A DNA stretch of 64,000 bases from RCIO01 sp964629765 (GTDB lineage Bacteria; Pseudomonadota; Alphaproteobacteria; Rhizobiales; Rhizobiaceae). The notes under the pieces were generated by a model. It saw nothing but the letters and a program-made list of their open reading frames with translations. It did no database searches and was not told the DNA's origin. This document shows, piece by piece, positions 24,466-32,825 of the stretch (position 1 is the first letter of the stretch; each line of letters opens with the position of its first letter). Where the stretch lies: the NCBI GenBank assembly GCA_964629765.1, contig CAZVTK010000006.1, forward strand, positions 1 through 64,000, written 5' to 3'. A program made the translations under genes and the position numbers.

Positions 24466-27090
24466 CTATGGCTGCCAGTCGACCATGTGCAGCGCGTTGC
24501 CGCCGAGCTTCTGGAAGGCGCGCTGCCGGCACGAGAACACGATGATCTGCTGGTCCTTCGCCTGCCGGTGCAGCGCGTCGAACATCTTTTCGATCCGGTC
24601 GTCGTCGGAATAGACGAGCGCGTCGTCCAGGATCACCGGGGCCGACCGGCCGTCGCGGGCCAGCAGCCGCGCGAAAGCCAGCCGCGTCAGCACCGAGAGC
24701 TGCTCGCGCATGCCGCCGCTCAGACGCTCGACGTCCTCCTCCTGCCCGTTGCGCTCGATCGTCTGGGGCAGGAGCGTCCTGTCGTCGAAGGTGATGGAGA
24801 CGTCGTCGAACAGCAGGCCGAGAAGCGGCTTCAACTCGCCCATCACCGGCTTGAGATAGAGCTCCCGCGCCTGCGAGCGGGCCGTCTCCAGCGCCGAGGA
24901 AAGCCGCCGCAGCACCGCCGCCTCCTTCTCGAAGGCGGCGACGCGGGCATTCGCCGCCGACAGCGCCTCGCCGGCCTCGCGCCATTTCTCCTCCACCGCG
25001 TCGTCCGCATAGGCACTGATGCGGCCGGTCAGTTCGGCGAGCGTCTCGCGCAGTGTCGCGGCTTCCTTCTCGGCAGCGTCATGGGCGGAACGGATGCGGC
25101 TGAGCCTCGCCTCGACGGCGGCGAGGTCGACCGCGCCCGCCCGCAGCGTCGCGGCCTGCGCCTCGGCCCCGGCGAGCGCTGCCTCGCGCTCGCGCAGCAG
25201 ATCGCAAAGGGCCTGTTCGCGTTCGCCGCGCTCGTCTTGCGGGCCGATCAACGCCTCGACTTGCCCCCGCTCGGCCAAGAGGAGCGCCAGCCCCGTCTCG
25301 GCCGCGACGAAGGCGTCGTCGGCGCCGCCGCGCAGCGGTTCCGCGTCCTTCAGCGCCTGCCGTGCCTCCTTTCGCCGCGCCTCGGCATCGGCAAGGGCGG
25401 TGCGCGCATGATCGGGGTCGCCCTTCAGCTCCAGCATTCCGGCGCCGGCCGCGTCGCGGGCCGCAACCTCTTCCCGCAACCTCGCCAGACCCTCCGGCGC
25501 GAGCAGCGAGAGCCGCGCCTGCGCCTCGCGCAGCTCGGCCTCCATCTGCTGCGCCCGCGCCTGCCGCGCCCGCGCCCCGGCGAGATCGGCGACGCCCATG
25601 GAAGCCAGCAGCGCGCGCCGTGCGCCTTCCGCCTTGGCCAGCCGCCCGTCACTGGCGACATGGCGGTTCGCGCGTAGCGTGATCGTGCCGATGCCCGGCA
25701 CCGAAAGCTGCGCCTGCGCCGCGTAGCTGCGTTCCTCGGCCTCCCCCAGCGGCGTGCCGTCCATGGTCACGGAGCCGGCGGCATCGCCCTCATAGGTGAT
25801 GGAAACGGACGGGCGCCCGGCCTCCTCCATCGCCCGCAGCCGGACGATCTCGACGTCGAGGGACTGGAGCTGGTCGACGGCGGCCGGCGGAACCTTCGCG
25901 AGCGCGAGCCTCGCTTCGCCCTCCTCGATCCGCCGGCGGGTCGCTTCCGCCTGCTCCAGCCGCTCCTTGAGCACGGACAGATGCCCGGCCGCCTCGCGCG
26001 CCTTCAGCGCGGCGTCGAGCCGGGCCAGCAGGTCGCGTGCCTCCTGCTCGTCGGTTTCCGCGCGTTCCGCATTGGCTCTTGCCGCCTCGACGGCCGCTGC
26101 GGCGTTGCGGCGTTTTTCCACGGCGTCGCTGCGTTGCCGTTCCGCCGCGCGCAGCTTGCCCTCGATCTCGCTTGCCCTGCCGAGCGCGTCGCGGAACGCC
26201 TTGAGCGCGCAGTGGGCCGCATCCCGGCGCTCGCGGGCGAAGGCCAGTTCGGCCTCGGCCGTCCGCAGCCTTTCGCCATGCGCCCTTGCCGCGTCGAATG
26301 CCGCCTGCGCCGTCTCGACCGCCTTGCGCCGCTCCTCCCTGTCCTCGGGCCGGTCGAGCCCGGCGAGCCGCTTTACGGCGCCGGCCCGCGCGTCCAGCGC
26401 CTCGCGCAGGGCGGCGACCTCGCCGGCAAGCCGCCGTTCCTCCGCGGCCAGCCGGTCGCGATCCTCTATTGTCGCGGCGTAGCGCCCGCCCGCCTTCGGC
26501 TTGCCGGTGGGGGTAACGAGCTCAAAGAGGGCTTCGCCGGCGGCGGCCATGATCCCGGCCATGCGGCGCCCGCCGGTGACGGCTTCCACCTCGCCCTGGA
26601 CGGATTCGAGCAGGCTCCTGCGAACCTCCTTCTCGCCGTCCTCGTCGGACCTGCTGCGCCGCTCGATGCCGGTGACGCCCTGGCGAACCCATAAGAGGCC
26701 GGCCGGGCCGGCGGTGCCGCCCTTGACCAGCCCGGCGATGAAATTCTCGGCCTCGTCCGCCTGCGCCACCAGCCGCCCGGTCGCCAGGTCGGTGACGCGC
26801 GCGAAGCGGCCGCCATAATATTGCTTGGTGATGCGGAAGCGGCCTTCGGCGGCGACGATATCGGCCTCGACCAGCGGGTTGCCGCCGCTATAGGGCCGCA
26901 ATCGCTGCACGTCGCCCGGTGTGCCGGTATGCGGCTGGAAGAACAGCGCGTGCAGCGCCTCGAAGCTGGTGGACTTGCCGAACTCGTTGACGGCGCAAAG
27001 CACGTTGACGCCGTCGCCGATGCCCTCGATGGCGACGCCGCGGCCGCCGAAGCGCTTGACGTTGAAGAGGCGCAGCGCCGACAGCTTCAT
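24466..27090 (-). CDS. SbcC/Rad50-like AAA ATPase (YhaN type)
   Basis: An 874-residue SMC-like ATPase, partner of the nuclease encoded upstream. N-terminal nucleotide-binding half: MKLSALRLFNVKRFGG, then VNEFGKSTSFEALHALF around residue 38. The middle (~190-790) is long coiled coil, interrupted near residues 470-540 by a beta-rich insert (SVSITYEGDAAG ... GTITLRANRH). The C-terminal half has the ABC signature LSGGMREQLSVL and Walker B SAPVILDDALVY. The usual first glycine of Walker A is alanine here (AVNEFGKST). No CxxC zinc hook is seen. Its ATG overlaps the stop of the nuclease gene (ATGA), so both are one operon. Confidence 0.88.
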   Translation of the reverse strand: MKLSALRLFNVKRFGGRGVAIEGIGDGVNVLCAVNEFGKSTSFEALHALFFQPHTGTPGDVQRLRPYSGGNPLVEADIVAAEGRFRITKQYYGGRFARVTDLATGRLVAQADEAENFIAGLVKGGTAGPAGLLWVRQGVTGIERRSRSDEDGEKEVRRSLLESVQGEVEAVTGGRRMAGIMAAAGEALFELVTPTGKPKAGGRYAATIEDRDRLAAEERRLAGEVAALREALDARAGAVKRLAGLDRPEDREERRKAVETAQAAFDAARAHGERLRTAEAELAFARERRDAAHCALKAFRDALGRASEIEGKLRAAERQRSDAVEKRRNAAAAVEAARANAERAETDEQEARDLLARLDAALKAREAAGHLSVLKERLEQAEATRRRIEEGEARLALAKVPPAAVDQLQSLDVEIVRLRAMEEAGRPSVSITYEGDAAGSVTMDGTPLGEAEERSYAAQAQLSVPGIGTITLRANRHVASDGRLAKAEGARRALLASMGVADLAGARARQARAQQMEAELREAQARLSLLAPEGLARLREEVAARDAAGAGMLELKGDPDHARTALADAEARRKEARQALKDAEPLRGGADDAFVAAETGLALLLAERGQVEALIGPQDERGEREQALCDLLREREAALAGAEAQAATLRAGAVDLAAVEARLSRIRSAHDAAEKEAATLRETLAELTGRISAYADDAVEEKWREAGEALSAANARVAAFEKEAAVLRRLSSALETARSQARELYLKPVMGELKPLLGLLFDDVSITFDDRTLLPQTIERNGQEEDVERLSGGMREQLSVLTRLAFARLLARDGRSAPVILDDALVYSDDDRIEKMFDALHRQAKDQQIIVFSCRQRAFQKLGGNALHMVDWQP

Positions 27091-28211
27091 GGCGCGACCG
27101 CCTGAGCAAGGGCGTAGAGACGGGCGAGCGCGGCCCGCGCGATGTCGCGGTCGGCGGCCGAACGGCTCTCGTCCCCGACCTCGGCGAGCAGCGCGTCGGC
27201 GGCTTCGCGCAGTGCGCCGGCACGGTCGATCCCATCGAGATCGCCCGGCTCGCAATCCGACGCGAGCTCGCCGTCGTCGAGCAGCAGGAAGGCGAATTCC
27301 GGCGCCGCGCTCTCGATCGCGCGGGCAAGCGCGGCGTGCCCTGCCAGCCGGCTGCGCCCCGTCGCCGTCACGCGCGCCAGCGTCTGCCGCCGCAGCCGGG
27401 CCTCCGGCAGCAGCGCCTCCAGCGCCGCCGCCGGATCGTCGCCGTCGAGCAGGTGCAGGTCCAGCATGCGCCATGCGAAACTGGCGGTGGCGAGCGGCGT
27501 CACGGCCGGCGGGGCGGACGCGCCGGCGATGCTCACCAGCAGCGCCTCGCCGGGCCGGTCGTGCTTGAACCTGTCGGGCTCGGGCGTGCCGCTGTAGCGG
27601 GTGCGCGCGTCGACCTCGACCGCGCCGTGCCAGTCGCCCAGCGCCATATAGGCAAGGCCGGCGCGCGCTGCCCGGTCCGGCGCGATGATGTCGGACGCGC
27701 CGGCTTCCTCGGAAAAGCCGCGGATGGCGCCGTGGGCGAGGCCGATGCGGATGGCGCCGTCCTCTGTGCCCGCGTCGTCCATCCATTCGGTCAGGTCGCG
27801 GCCCGGGCGGCGCGTCGTGCAGGGCGCGGGCAGGAGCACGGCACCCGCCGCCAGTTCCAGCGGACGCGGTTCCGTCGCCAGCACGACATTCGCGGGCGCT
27901 TCGGCGCCGAGCGCCGCCCAGAGCTGCGCCGCCTGGAGCGAATCGTGGTTGCCGGGCAGGATCACCCAGCGGACCGGCGCATGATGCGCCATCTCGGCCA
28001 GCGCCTGCCGGCGGATGTCCGGCGCCGGCGTCTCCGTGTCGAACGTGTCGCCGGCGAGCAGGATCGTCCCGGCGCCTTGCTCGCGCGCAAGCTGCGCCAG
28101 CCGCGCGATGACCGCGTGCCGCGCCTCGCGCAGCCGGCCCGGCAGGTCGCCGGAAAAGCCGCCGAACCGCTTTCCCAGATGCAGGTCGCTGGAATGGATG
28201 AAACGGAACAT
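27087..28211 (-). CDS. SbcD/Mre11-like DNA repair exonuclease (YhaO type)
   Basis: A 374-residue calcineurin-fold phosphoesterase. All metal-binding motifs are present: SSDLHLGKRF (residues ~7-16), LLAGDTFD (~54), LPGNHDSLQAA (~88), GLAHG (~150) and GDWHG (~185). Together with the overlapping SbcC-like gene it should form a double-strand DNA end-processing complex. The ATG at 28211 places MFRFIHSSDLHLG at the N-terminus as in the family; longer readings to 28298 add a basic leader with no match. It is separated from the nap operon by about 120 bases. Confidence 0.9.
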   Translation of the reverse strand: MFRFIHSSDLHLGKRFGGFSGDLPGRLREARHAVIARLAQLAREQGAGTILLAGDTFDTETPAPDIRRQALAEMAHHAPVRWVILPGNHDSLQAAQLWAALGAEAPANVVLATEPRPLELAAGAVLLPAPCTTRRPGRDLTEWMDDAGTEDGAIRIGLAHGAIRGFSEEAGASDIIAPDRAARAGLAYMALGDWHGAVEVDARTRYSGTPEPDRFKHDRPGEALLVSIAGASAPPAVTPLATASFAWRMLDLHLLDGDDPAAALEALLPEARLRRQTLARVTATGRSRLAGHAALARAIESAAPEFAFLLLDDGELASDCEPGDLDGIDRAGALREAADALLAEVGDESRSAADRDIARAALARLYALAQAVAP

Positions 28212-28329
28212 GCCTGTACTGGTGATGGGGACCGCCTTGCCGCGCCATGAGCCGCCGCCTTCGCGGCGCGCATGGCGCGACTCTTTATCGGAAGGCACCC
28301 CGTATTCAAACAGCAGGCGGCGGCCGGGA

Positions 28330-29109
28330 TTATCGAAGCTGCGCCTGCGGCGTCCCTTCGCCGGTCATGTCGCCAAAACTCCACATGAAGCCGTGGGGCG
28401 AGCGGGCGATGCGCTCGAGCCGGGCGAACACGTCGTCGTTCCCGGGCTCGTCTCCGGAAGCGTCGGGGAACCCGGCGTCCAGCGCCGCCTGCAACTCCGG
28501 CGACACCTTCCAGCCCGGATCGACGCCGTCCATGTTGGGCAGCTCGTGGGCGATGCCCTTGTGGCAGTCGATGCAGGTGGCCTGCCCGGAGAGCAGGAAG
28601 CGCGTGTGGATCTCCGCCGCCCGCGGCGCCTGCCGCGACAGGTCCATGGCCACCGACGAATGGCAGTTGCGGCATTCGAGGCTGTCGTTTGCCTTCAGCC
28701 GCGCCCATTCGTGCTGGGCGAGCTCCAGCCGCTTTTCCAGGAACTTCTGCCGCGTGTTGATGGTGCCGAAGATCTTGCCCCAGACCTCCTTCGACGCCTG
28801 CATCTTGCGGGCGATCTTGTCGGTCCATTCGTGCGGCACGTGGCAGTCCGGGCAGGAGGCGCGCACGCCGGACCGGTTGGAGAAGTGCACCGTGCGCGTC
28901 AGCTCCTCGTAGACGTTGTCCTCCATCTCGTGGCACGAGATGCAGAAAGCCTCCGTGTTGGTGATCTCCAGCGCCGTGTTGAACGCGCCCCAGAAGATGA
29001 CGCCGCCGAGGAAGCCGCCCAGCGTCAGGAAGCCGAGGCCGAGCGTGGCGGCCGGCGTGGCGAGGATGCCCCAGCACCACAGGACGGCGGCCTTGATGAG
29101 CGCCCACAT
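28330..29109 (-). CDS. napC: NapC, tetraheme quinol dehydrogenase of periplasmic nitrate reduction
   Basis: A 259-residue membrane-anchored cytochrome of the NapC/NirT family that passes electrons from the quinol pool to NapAB. One N-terminal membrane helix (about residues 18-42) is followed by four CxxCH heme sites: CISCH, CPDCH, CRNCH and CIDCH. The C-terminal tail of some 60 residues after the last heme is longer than minimal. It is the last gene of napEDABC; its ATG lies directly after the napB stop. Confidence 0.96.
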   Translation of the reverse strand: MWALIKAAVLWCWGILATPAATLGLGFLTLGGFLGGVIFWGAFNTALEITNTEAFCISCHEMEDNVYEELTRTVHFSNRSGVRASCPDCHVPHEWTDKIARKMQASKEVWGKIFGTINTRQKFLEKRLELAQHEWARLKANDSLECRNCHSSVAMDLSRQAPRAAEIHTRFLLSGQATCIDCHKGIAHELPNMDGVDPGWKVSPELQAALDAGFPDASGDEPGNDDVFARLERIARSPHGFMWSFGDMTGEGTPQAQLR

Positions 29110-29110
29110 G

Positions 29111-29584
29111 CTACCGGTCCCCGGCGTGGCCGACGCCGAGCTCGCTCATGTCGATGAAGACGTTGCCGACCAGCGGCGGCGTGTCGGCCTGCGGCACATG
29201 GCAGGCGGTGCAGAAATAGCGGCGCGGCGACACGTCGGCGAGCATCTGGCCCTGGCGGTCCATGTAGTGGGTGACGCTGATCATCGGCGCGCCCGAGCCT
29301 TGCGTGAACTCGCGCTTGTGGCAGGACATGCAGCGGTTGGTGTTGACCGAGAGCTGGTAGCCCTCGATCGAATGCGGGATCACGGGCGGCTGCTCGGGAT
29401 AGGCGCGCATGCGGCGCACGTCGTCGACCACCCAGCGCGGCACCGGCGGCGCGGGGATGGCCTCCATCGGGTTGCCGGCGCCGGTCAGCGGCGGCACGAT
29501 ATGCGCCGACATCTGCGCCAGCGCGGCGGTGCCTATCGCCGCCAGCAGCCCGGCGGCAAGGAGGACGCGCGCGCGGCGCGTCAT
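29111..29584 (-). CDS. napB: NapB, diheme small subunit of periplasmic nitrate reductase
   Basis: A 157-residue periplasmic cytochrome with signal peptide (MTRRARVLLAAGLLAAIG, cleavage near ALA-QM). Two heme sites: CMSCH and CTACH; the distal histidine ligands are in PPVIPHSIEG and SVTHYMDR. It feeds electrons to NapA. The ATG at 29584 overlaps the napA stop (ATGA), and one base separates its stop from the napC start, consistent with translational coupling. Confidence 0.96.
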   Translation of the reverse strand: MTRRARVLLAAGLLAAIGTAALAQMSAHIVPPLTGAGNPMEAIPAPPVPRWVVDDVRRMRAYPEQPPVIPHSIEGYQLSVNTNRCMSCHKREFTQGSGAPMISVTHYMDRQGQMLADVSPRRYFCTACHVPQADTPPLVGNVFIDMSELGVGHAGDR

Positions 29585-32082
29585 GCGGGGACGACCTTGA
29601 CCGCGCATTTCTTGAAATCCGTCTGCTTGGAGATGGGATCGGTGGCGTCGAGCGTGACCTTGTTGATCAGCCGGCTGGCGTCGAACCACGGCACGAAGAC
29701 GACGCCGCGCGGCATGCGGTTGCGCCCGCGCGTCTCGACCCGCACGCGGATCTCGCCGCGCCGCGAGACGACGCGCACCTCCGCGCCCTGGTTGATGCCG
29801 CGCCGGCGCGCGTCGTCGGCGTTCATGAAGCAGACCGCGCCCGGGAACGCCCTGTAGAGCTCCGGCACGCGCATGGTCATGGAGCCGGAGTGCCAGTGCT
29901 CCAGCACGCGGCCGGTGACCAGCCACACGTCGAACTCGTCGTCGGGCGATTCGGCCGGCGGCTCGTAGGGCACGGCGAGGATGACGGCGCGCCCGTCCGG
30001 CCGGCCGTAGAATTTCACGCCCTCGCCGGGCTTCACGTAGGGGTCCAACCCCTCGCGGTAGCGCCACTTCGTCTCTTCGCCGTTGACCACCGGCCAGCGC
30101 AGGCCGCGCACCTCGTGATAGGTGTCGTAGGGCGCGAGGTCGTGGCCGTGGCCGCGGCCGAACTCGGCATATTCCTCGAACAGGCCCTTCTGAAGATAGA
30201 AGCCGTACTCCTTCGATTCGCGGTTTTCGTATTCCGGGTCGAGCTCGGAGACGGGGAAGGCATTCACCTTGCCGTTGGCGAACAGCACGTCGAACAGCGT
30301 CTTGCCGCGATAGTCGGGATTGGCGTCGAGGATCTCCGCCGGCCACACCTCGTCGGTGACGAAACGCTTCGAGAACTCGGTGAGCTGCCACACGTCCGAG
30401 CGCGCCTCGCCCGGCGCGTCGACGAGCTGGTGCCAGACATGGGTGCGCCGCTCGGCATTGCCGTAGGCCCCCTCCTTCTCCACCCACATGGCGGCGGGCA
30501 GGATGACGTCGGCCGACAGCGCGGTGACGGTCGGATAGGCATCGGAGACGACGATGAAATTGTCGGGGTTGCGGTAGCCGGGATAGGTCTCGTTAGAGGT
30601 GTTGGGCGCGGCCTGGACGTTGTTGTTGACCTGCACCCAGTAGAAGTTGAGCTTGCCGTCCTTCAGCATGCGGTCCTGCTGCACGGCGTGAAAACCCGGC
30701 TTCTCGGGCAGCAGCCCATGCGGCAGCTTCCAGATCTCCTCGGCGTGGTGGCGGTGCTCGGGATTGGTCACCACCATGTCGGCCGGCAGGCGGTGGGCGA
30801 AGGTGCCGACCTCGCGCGCCGTGCCGCAGGCCGAAGGCTGGCCGGTGAGCGAGAACGGGCTGTTGCCCGGCTCGGAGATTTTCCCGGTCAGCAGGTGGAT
30901 GTTGTAGACCATCTGGTTGGCCCACACGCCGCGCACATGCTGGTTGAAGCCCATGGTCCACAGCGACATGACCTTCACGGCCGGGTCGGCATAGAGCTCG
31001 GCGAGCTGCTCCAGGAAGCCGGGCTCGACGCCCGACAGCTCCGCCACCTTCTCCAGCGTGTAGTCGGCGACATGCGCCTTGAACGCCTCGAAGTCGATCG
31101 GCTCGGTCCTGCCGGGATCGGCGGCGCCCGTCGCCGCGAGCTCGGCCGGATTGTCGGGCCGCAGCCCGTAGCCGATGTCGGTCTGGCCGCGCGCGAAGAC
31201 GGCATGGTCGCGCACGAAGGCTTCGTTGACCCGGCCGGTCCGGATGATGTGGTTGGCGATGTAGTTGAGGATCGCCAGATCCGTGCCCGGCCTGAACACG
31301 ACGGGAATGTCGGCGAGGTCCATCGAACGGTGGGTGAAGGTCGACAGCACCGCGCATTTGACATGCGGATGGCCGAGCCTGCGGTCCGCCACCCGCGTCC
31401 ACAGGATCGGGTGCATCTCGGCCATGTTCGAGCCCCACAGCACGAAGGCGTCGGCATGCTCGAAATCGTCGTAGCAGCCCATCGGCTCGTCCATGCCGAA
31501 GGTGCGCATGAAGGCGACGGCGGCGGAAGCCATGCAGTGGCGGGCGTTGGGGTCGAGATTGTTGGAGCGGAAGCCGGCGCGCATCAGCTTGGTGGCGGCA
31601 TAGCCCTCGAAGATGGTCCACTGGCCGGAGCCGAACATGCCGACCGCCTCGGGACCCTTCGCGCGCAGCACCTGCTTGCACTTGTCGGCCATCACGTCGA
31701 AGGCTTCGTCCCACGACACGGGCTCGAACTCGCCCTCCTTGTCGTAGACCCCGCCGCGCTTGCGCATCAGCGGCGTGGTCAGCCGGTCCTCGCCATACAT
31801 GATCTTGGAGAGGAAATAGCCCTTCACGCAGTTGAGGCCGCGATTGACCTCGGCCTGCATGTCGCCATGGGTGGCGACGACGCGGCCTTCCTTGACGCCG
31901 ACCATGACGCCGCACCCCGTGCCGCAGAAGCGGCAGGGCGCCTTCGACCATTTGATCTCCAGCGCGCCGACGCCGCCCGCAACGGGTTGCGCCGCCGCCG
32001 GCAGCGAGATGCCGGCCGATGCCGCCGCGAGCGCGGCCGCGTGCGCCTTGATGAGGTCGCGACGGTTGATGGCTGCCGTCAT
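29581..32082 (-). CDS. napA: NapA, catalytic subunit of periplasmic nitrate reductase
   Basis: An 833-residue Mo-bis-MGD enzyme that reduces nitrate to nitrite in the periplasm. The Tat signal peptide has the twin arginine in NRRDLIK (residues 6-12) and ends near AAAQ (32). The [4Fe-4S] site is C50-x2-C53-x3-C57 with the fourth cysteine in GLNCVKG. The Mo-ligand cysteine is in ARHCMASA. Length and motifs are complete. Overlaps with napD and napB (ATGA) show a tightly coupled operon. With no nar or nir genes here, the role could be redox balancing or the first step of denitrification. Confidence 0.98.
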   Translation of the reverse strand: MTAAINRRDLIKAHAAALAAASAGISLPAAAQPVAGGVGALEIKWSKAPCRFCGTGCGVMVGVKEGRVVATHGDMQAEVNRGLNCVKGYFLSKIMYGEDRLTTPLMRKRGGVYDKEGEFEPVSWDEAFDVMADKCKQVLRAKGPEAVGMFGSGQWTIFEGYAATKLMRAGFRSNNLDPNARHCMASAAVAFMRTFGMDEPMGCYDDFEHADAFVLWGSNMAEMHPILWTRVADRRLGHPHVKCAVLSTFTHRSMDLADIPVVFRPGTDLAILNYIANHIIRTGRVNEAFVRDHAVFARGQTDIGYGLRPDNPAELAATGAADPGRTEPIDFEAFKAHVADYTLEKVAELSGVEPGFLEQLAELYADPAVKVMSLWTMGFNQHVRGVWANQMVYNIHLLTGKISEPGNSPFSLTGQPSACGTAREVGTFAHRLPADMVVTNPEHRHHAEEIWKLPHGLLPEKPGFHAVQQDRMLKDGKLNFYWVQVNNNVQAAPNTSNETYPGYRNPDNFIVVSDAYPTVTALSADVILPAAMWVEKEGAYGNAERRTHVWHQLVDAPGEARSDVWQLTEFSKRFVTDEVWPAEILDANPDYRGKTLFDVLFANGKVNAFPVSELDPEYENRESKEYGFYLQKGLFEEYAEFGRGHGHDLAPYDTYHEVRGLRWPVVNGEETKWRYREGLDPYVKPGEGVKFYGRPDGRAVILAVPYEPPAESPDDEFDVWLVTGRVLEHWHSGSMTMRVPELYRAFPGAVCFMNADDARRRGINQGAEVRVVSRRGEIRVRVETRGRNRMPRGVVFVPWFDASRLINKVTLDATDPISKQTDFKKCAVKVVPA

Positions 32083-32384
32083 GTGGCGCGGGCCTCCGTT
32101 TCCTCGAAATGCTCGAAAACCATGTTGGCCGAGAGCACGCCGTCGATCAGCGACATGGCGGCCAGCGTCTCGCCGAGGCCGCCGCTGGTCGCCCCCTCGA
32201 TGGTGACGACGATGCGGCTGCCCTCGGCGGCGTGGATCTCGACGCCCTGCATCAGCCGCAGCCGGCCGCACACCGCCTCGCGCTTCGCAGGCAGTGCGAC
32301 GACCACGGCGCTCGAAATATAGTGCCGGCCGGGAACGGAGCCCGTCAGCAGCGCGCGGCGGGTGAGGGTGGATTTCGGCGCCAT
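32079..32384 (-). CDS. napD: NapD, chaperone for NapA Tat signal peptide
   Basis: A 101-residue protein of the NapD ferredoxin-fold family, which binds the NapA signal peptide and holds back export until the cofactor is inserted. The core HYISSAVVVALPAKREAVCGRL and GLGETLAAMSLIDGVLSANMVFEHFEE match the family. It has a ~20-residue N-terminal extension, STLTRRALLTG, that itself resembles a twin-arginine motif. The stop overlaps the napA ATG. Confidence 0.92.
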   Translation of the reverse strand: MAPKSTLTRRALLTGSVPGRHYISSAVVVALPAKREAVCGRLRLMQGVEIHAAEGSRIVVTIEGATSGGLGETLAAMSLIDGVLSANMVFEHFEETEARAT

Positions 32385-32387
32385 GGT

Positions 32388-32588
32388 TCAGCCCCCCGGA
32401 GGCCCGGGCGGGCCAAGCACGATCTGGACCATCCACACGAGAAAGCCGTAGCCGCCGACGACGCCGACGGCGACGATCGGCCAGATGCCGAAGGCGAGCG
32501 CGAAGAACGCCAGCAGCTCCCGCCGCCGGCTCGGCGCGGATGGTTGCGGGCCCGCTGCCGTCGCGGGCTGGGCCTTGTCCTGGGTCAT
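32388..32588 (-). CDS. napE: NapE, small membrane protein of the nap operon
   Basis: A 66-residue protein with a charged N-terminus and one membrane helix. The segment RRRELLAFFALAFGIWPIVAVG is the NapE signature. Its function is not defined. It is the first gene of napEDABC. The ATG at 32588 has AGGAGG immediately upstream but with tight spacing of only two bases; a longer in-frame reading to 32678 is possible but lacks homology. Confidence 0.88.
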   Translation of the reverse strand: MTQDKAQPATAAGPQPSAPSRRRELLAFFALAFGIWPIVAVGVVGGYGFLVWMVQIVLGPPGPPGG

Positions 32589-32825
32589 GACCTCCTCATG
32601 GGCCTTGGACAGGTCGAAAACGATCCGCTTCCACCAGCGGGTGCTGATGGAAGCTACCCGAAAAAGTGGATTGCGCAATGCCCTTTTCGGGCGGCTCCGT
32701 CGGAGAGTCCGTTACGCGGCGTCAGTCGCGCCGCGCGTGCGAGACGGACCGGCTGGCGCCGACCCGATGCTTCCGCAACGCCGCTCCGCGCGATATTGCT
32801 GGCGCATCAGGCACAGGGCGGCAGC
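32589..32825. other. Divergent promoter region between napE and the sugar transferase gene
   Basis: A 237-base region that should contain the nap promoter (minus strand) and the promoter of the hybrid sugar transferase (plus strand). A palindrome CCCGAAAA ... TTTTCGGG at 32657-32691 encloses TTGCGCAA. No FNR/FixK box (TTGAT-N4-ATCAA) is present, so oxygen control through that route is not supported by this sequence. Confidence 0.45.

Noticed and set aside
20930..24985. A 1351-codon minus-strand open frame antisense to the caspase-like gene
   Set aside because: Arg/Gly/Ala/His-rich composition with no domain, antisense to a gene with clear signal peptide, catalytic dyad and repeats. It is a high-GC shadow frame.
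32650..32700. Possible FNR/FixK site before napE
   Set aside because: TTGCGCAA lies in a palindrome but does not fit TTGAT-N4-ATCAA; no oxygen-control claim is made.
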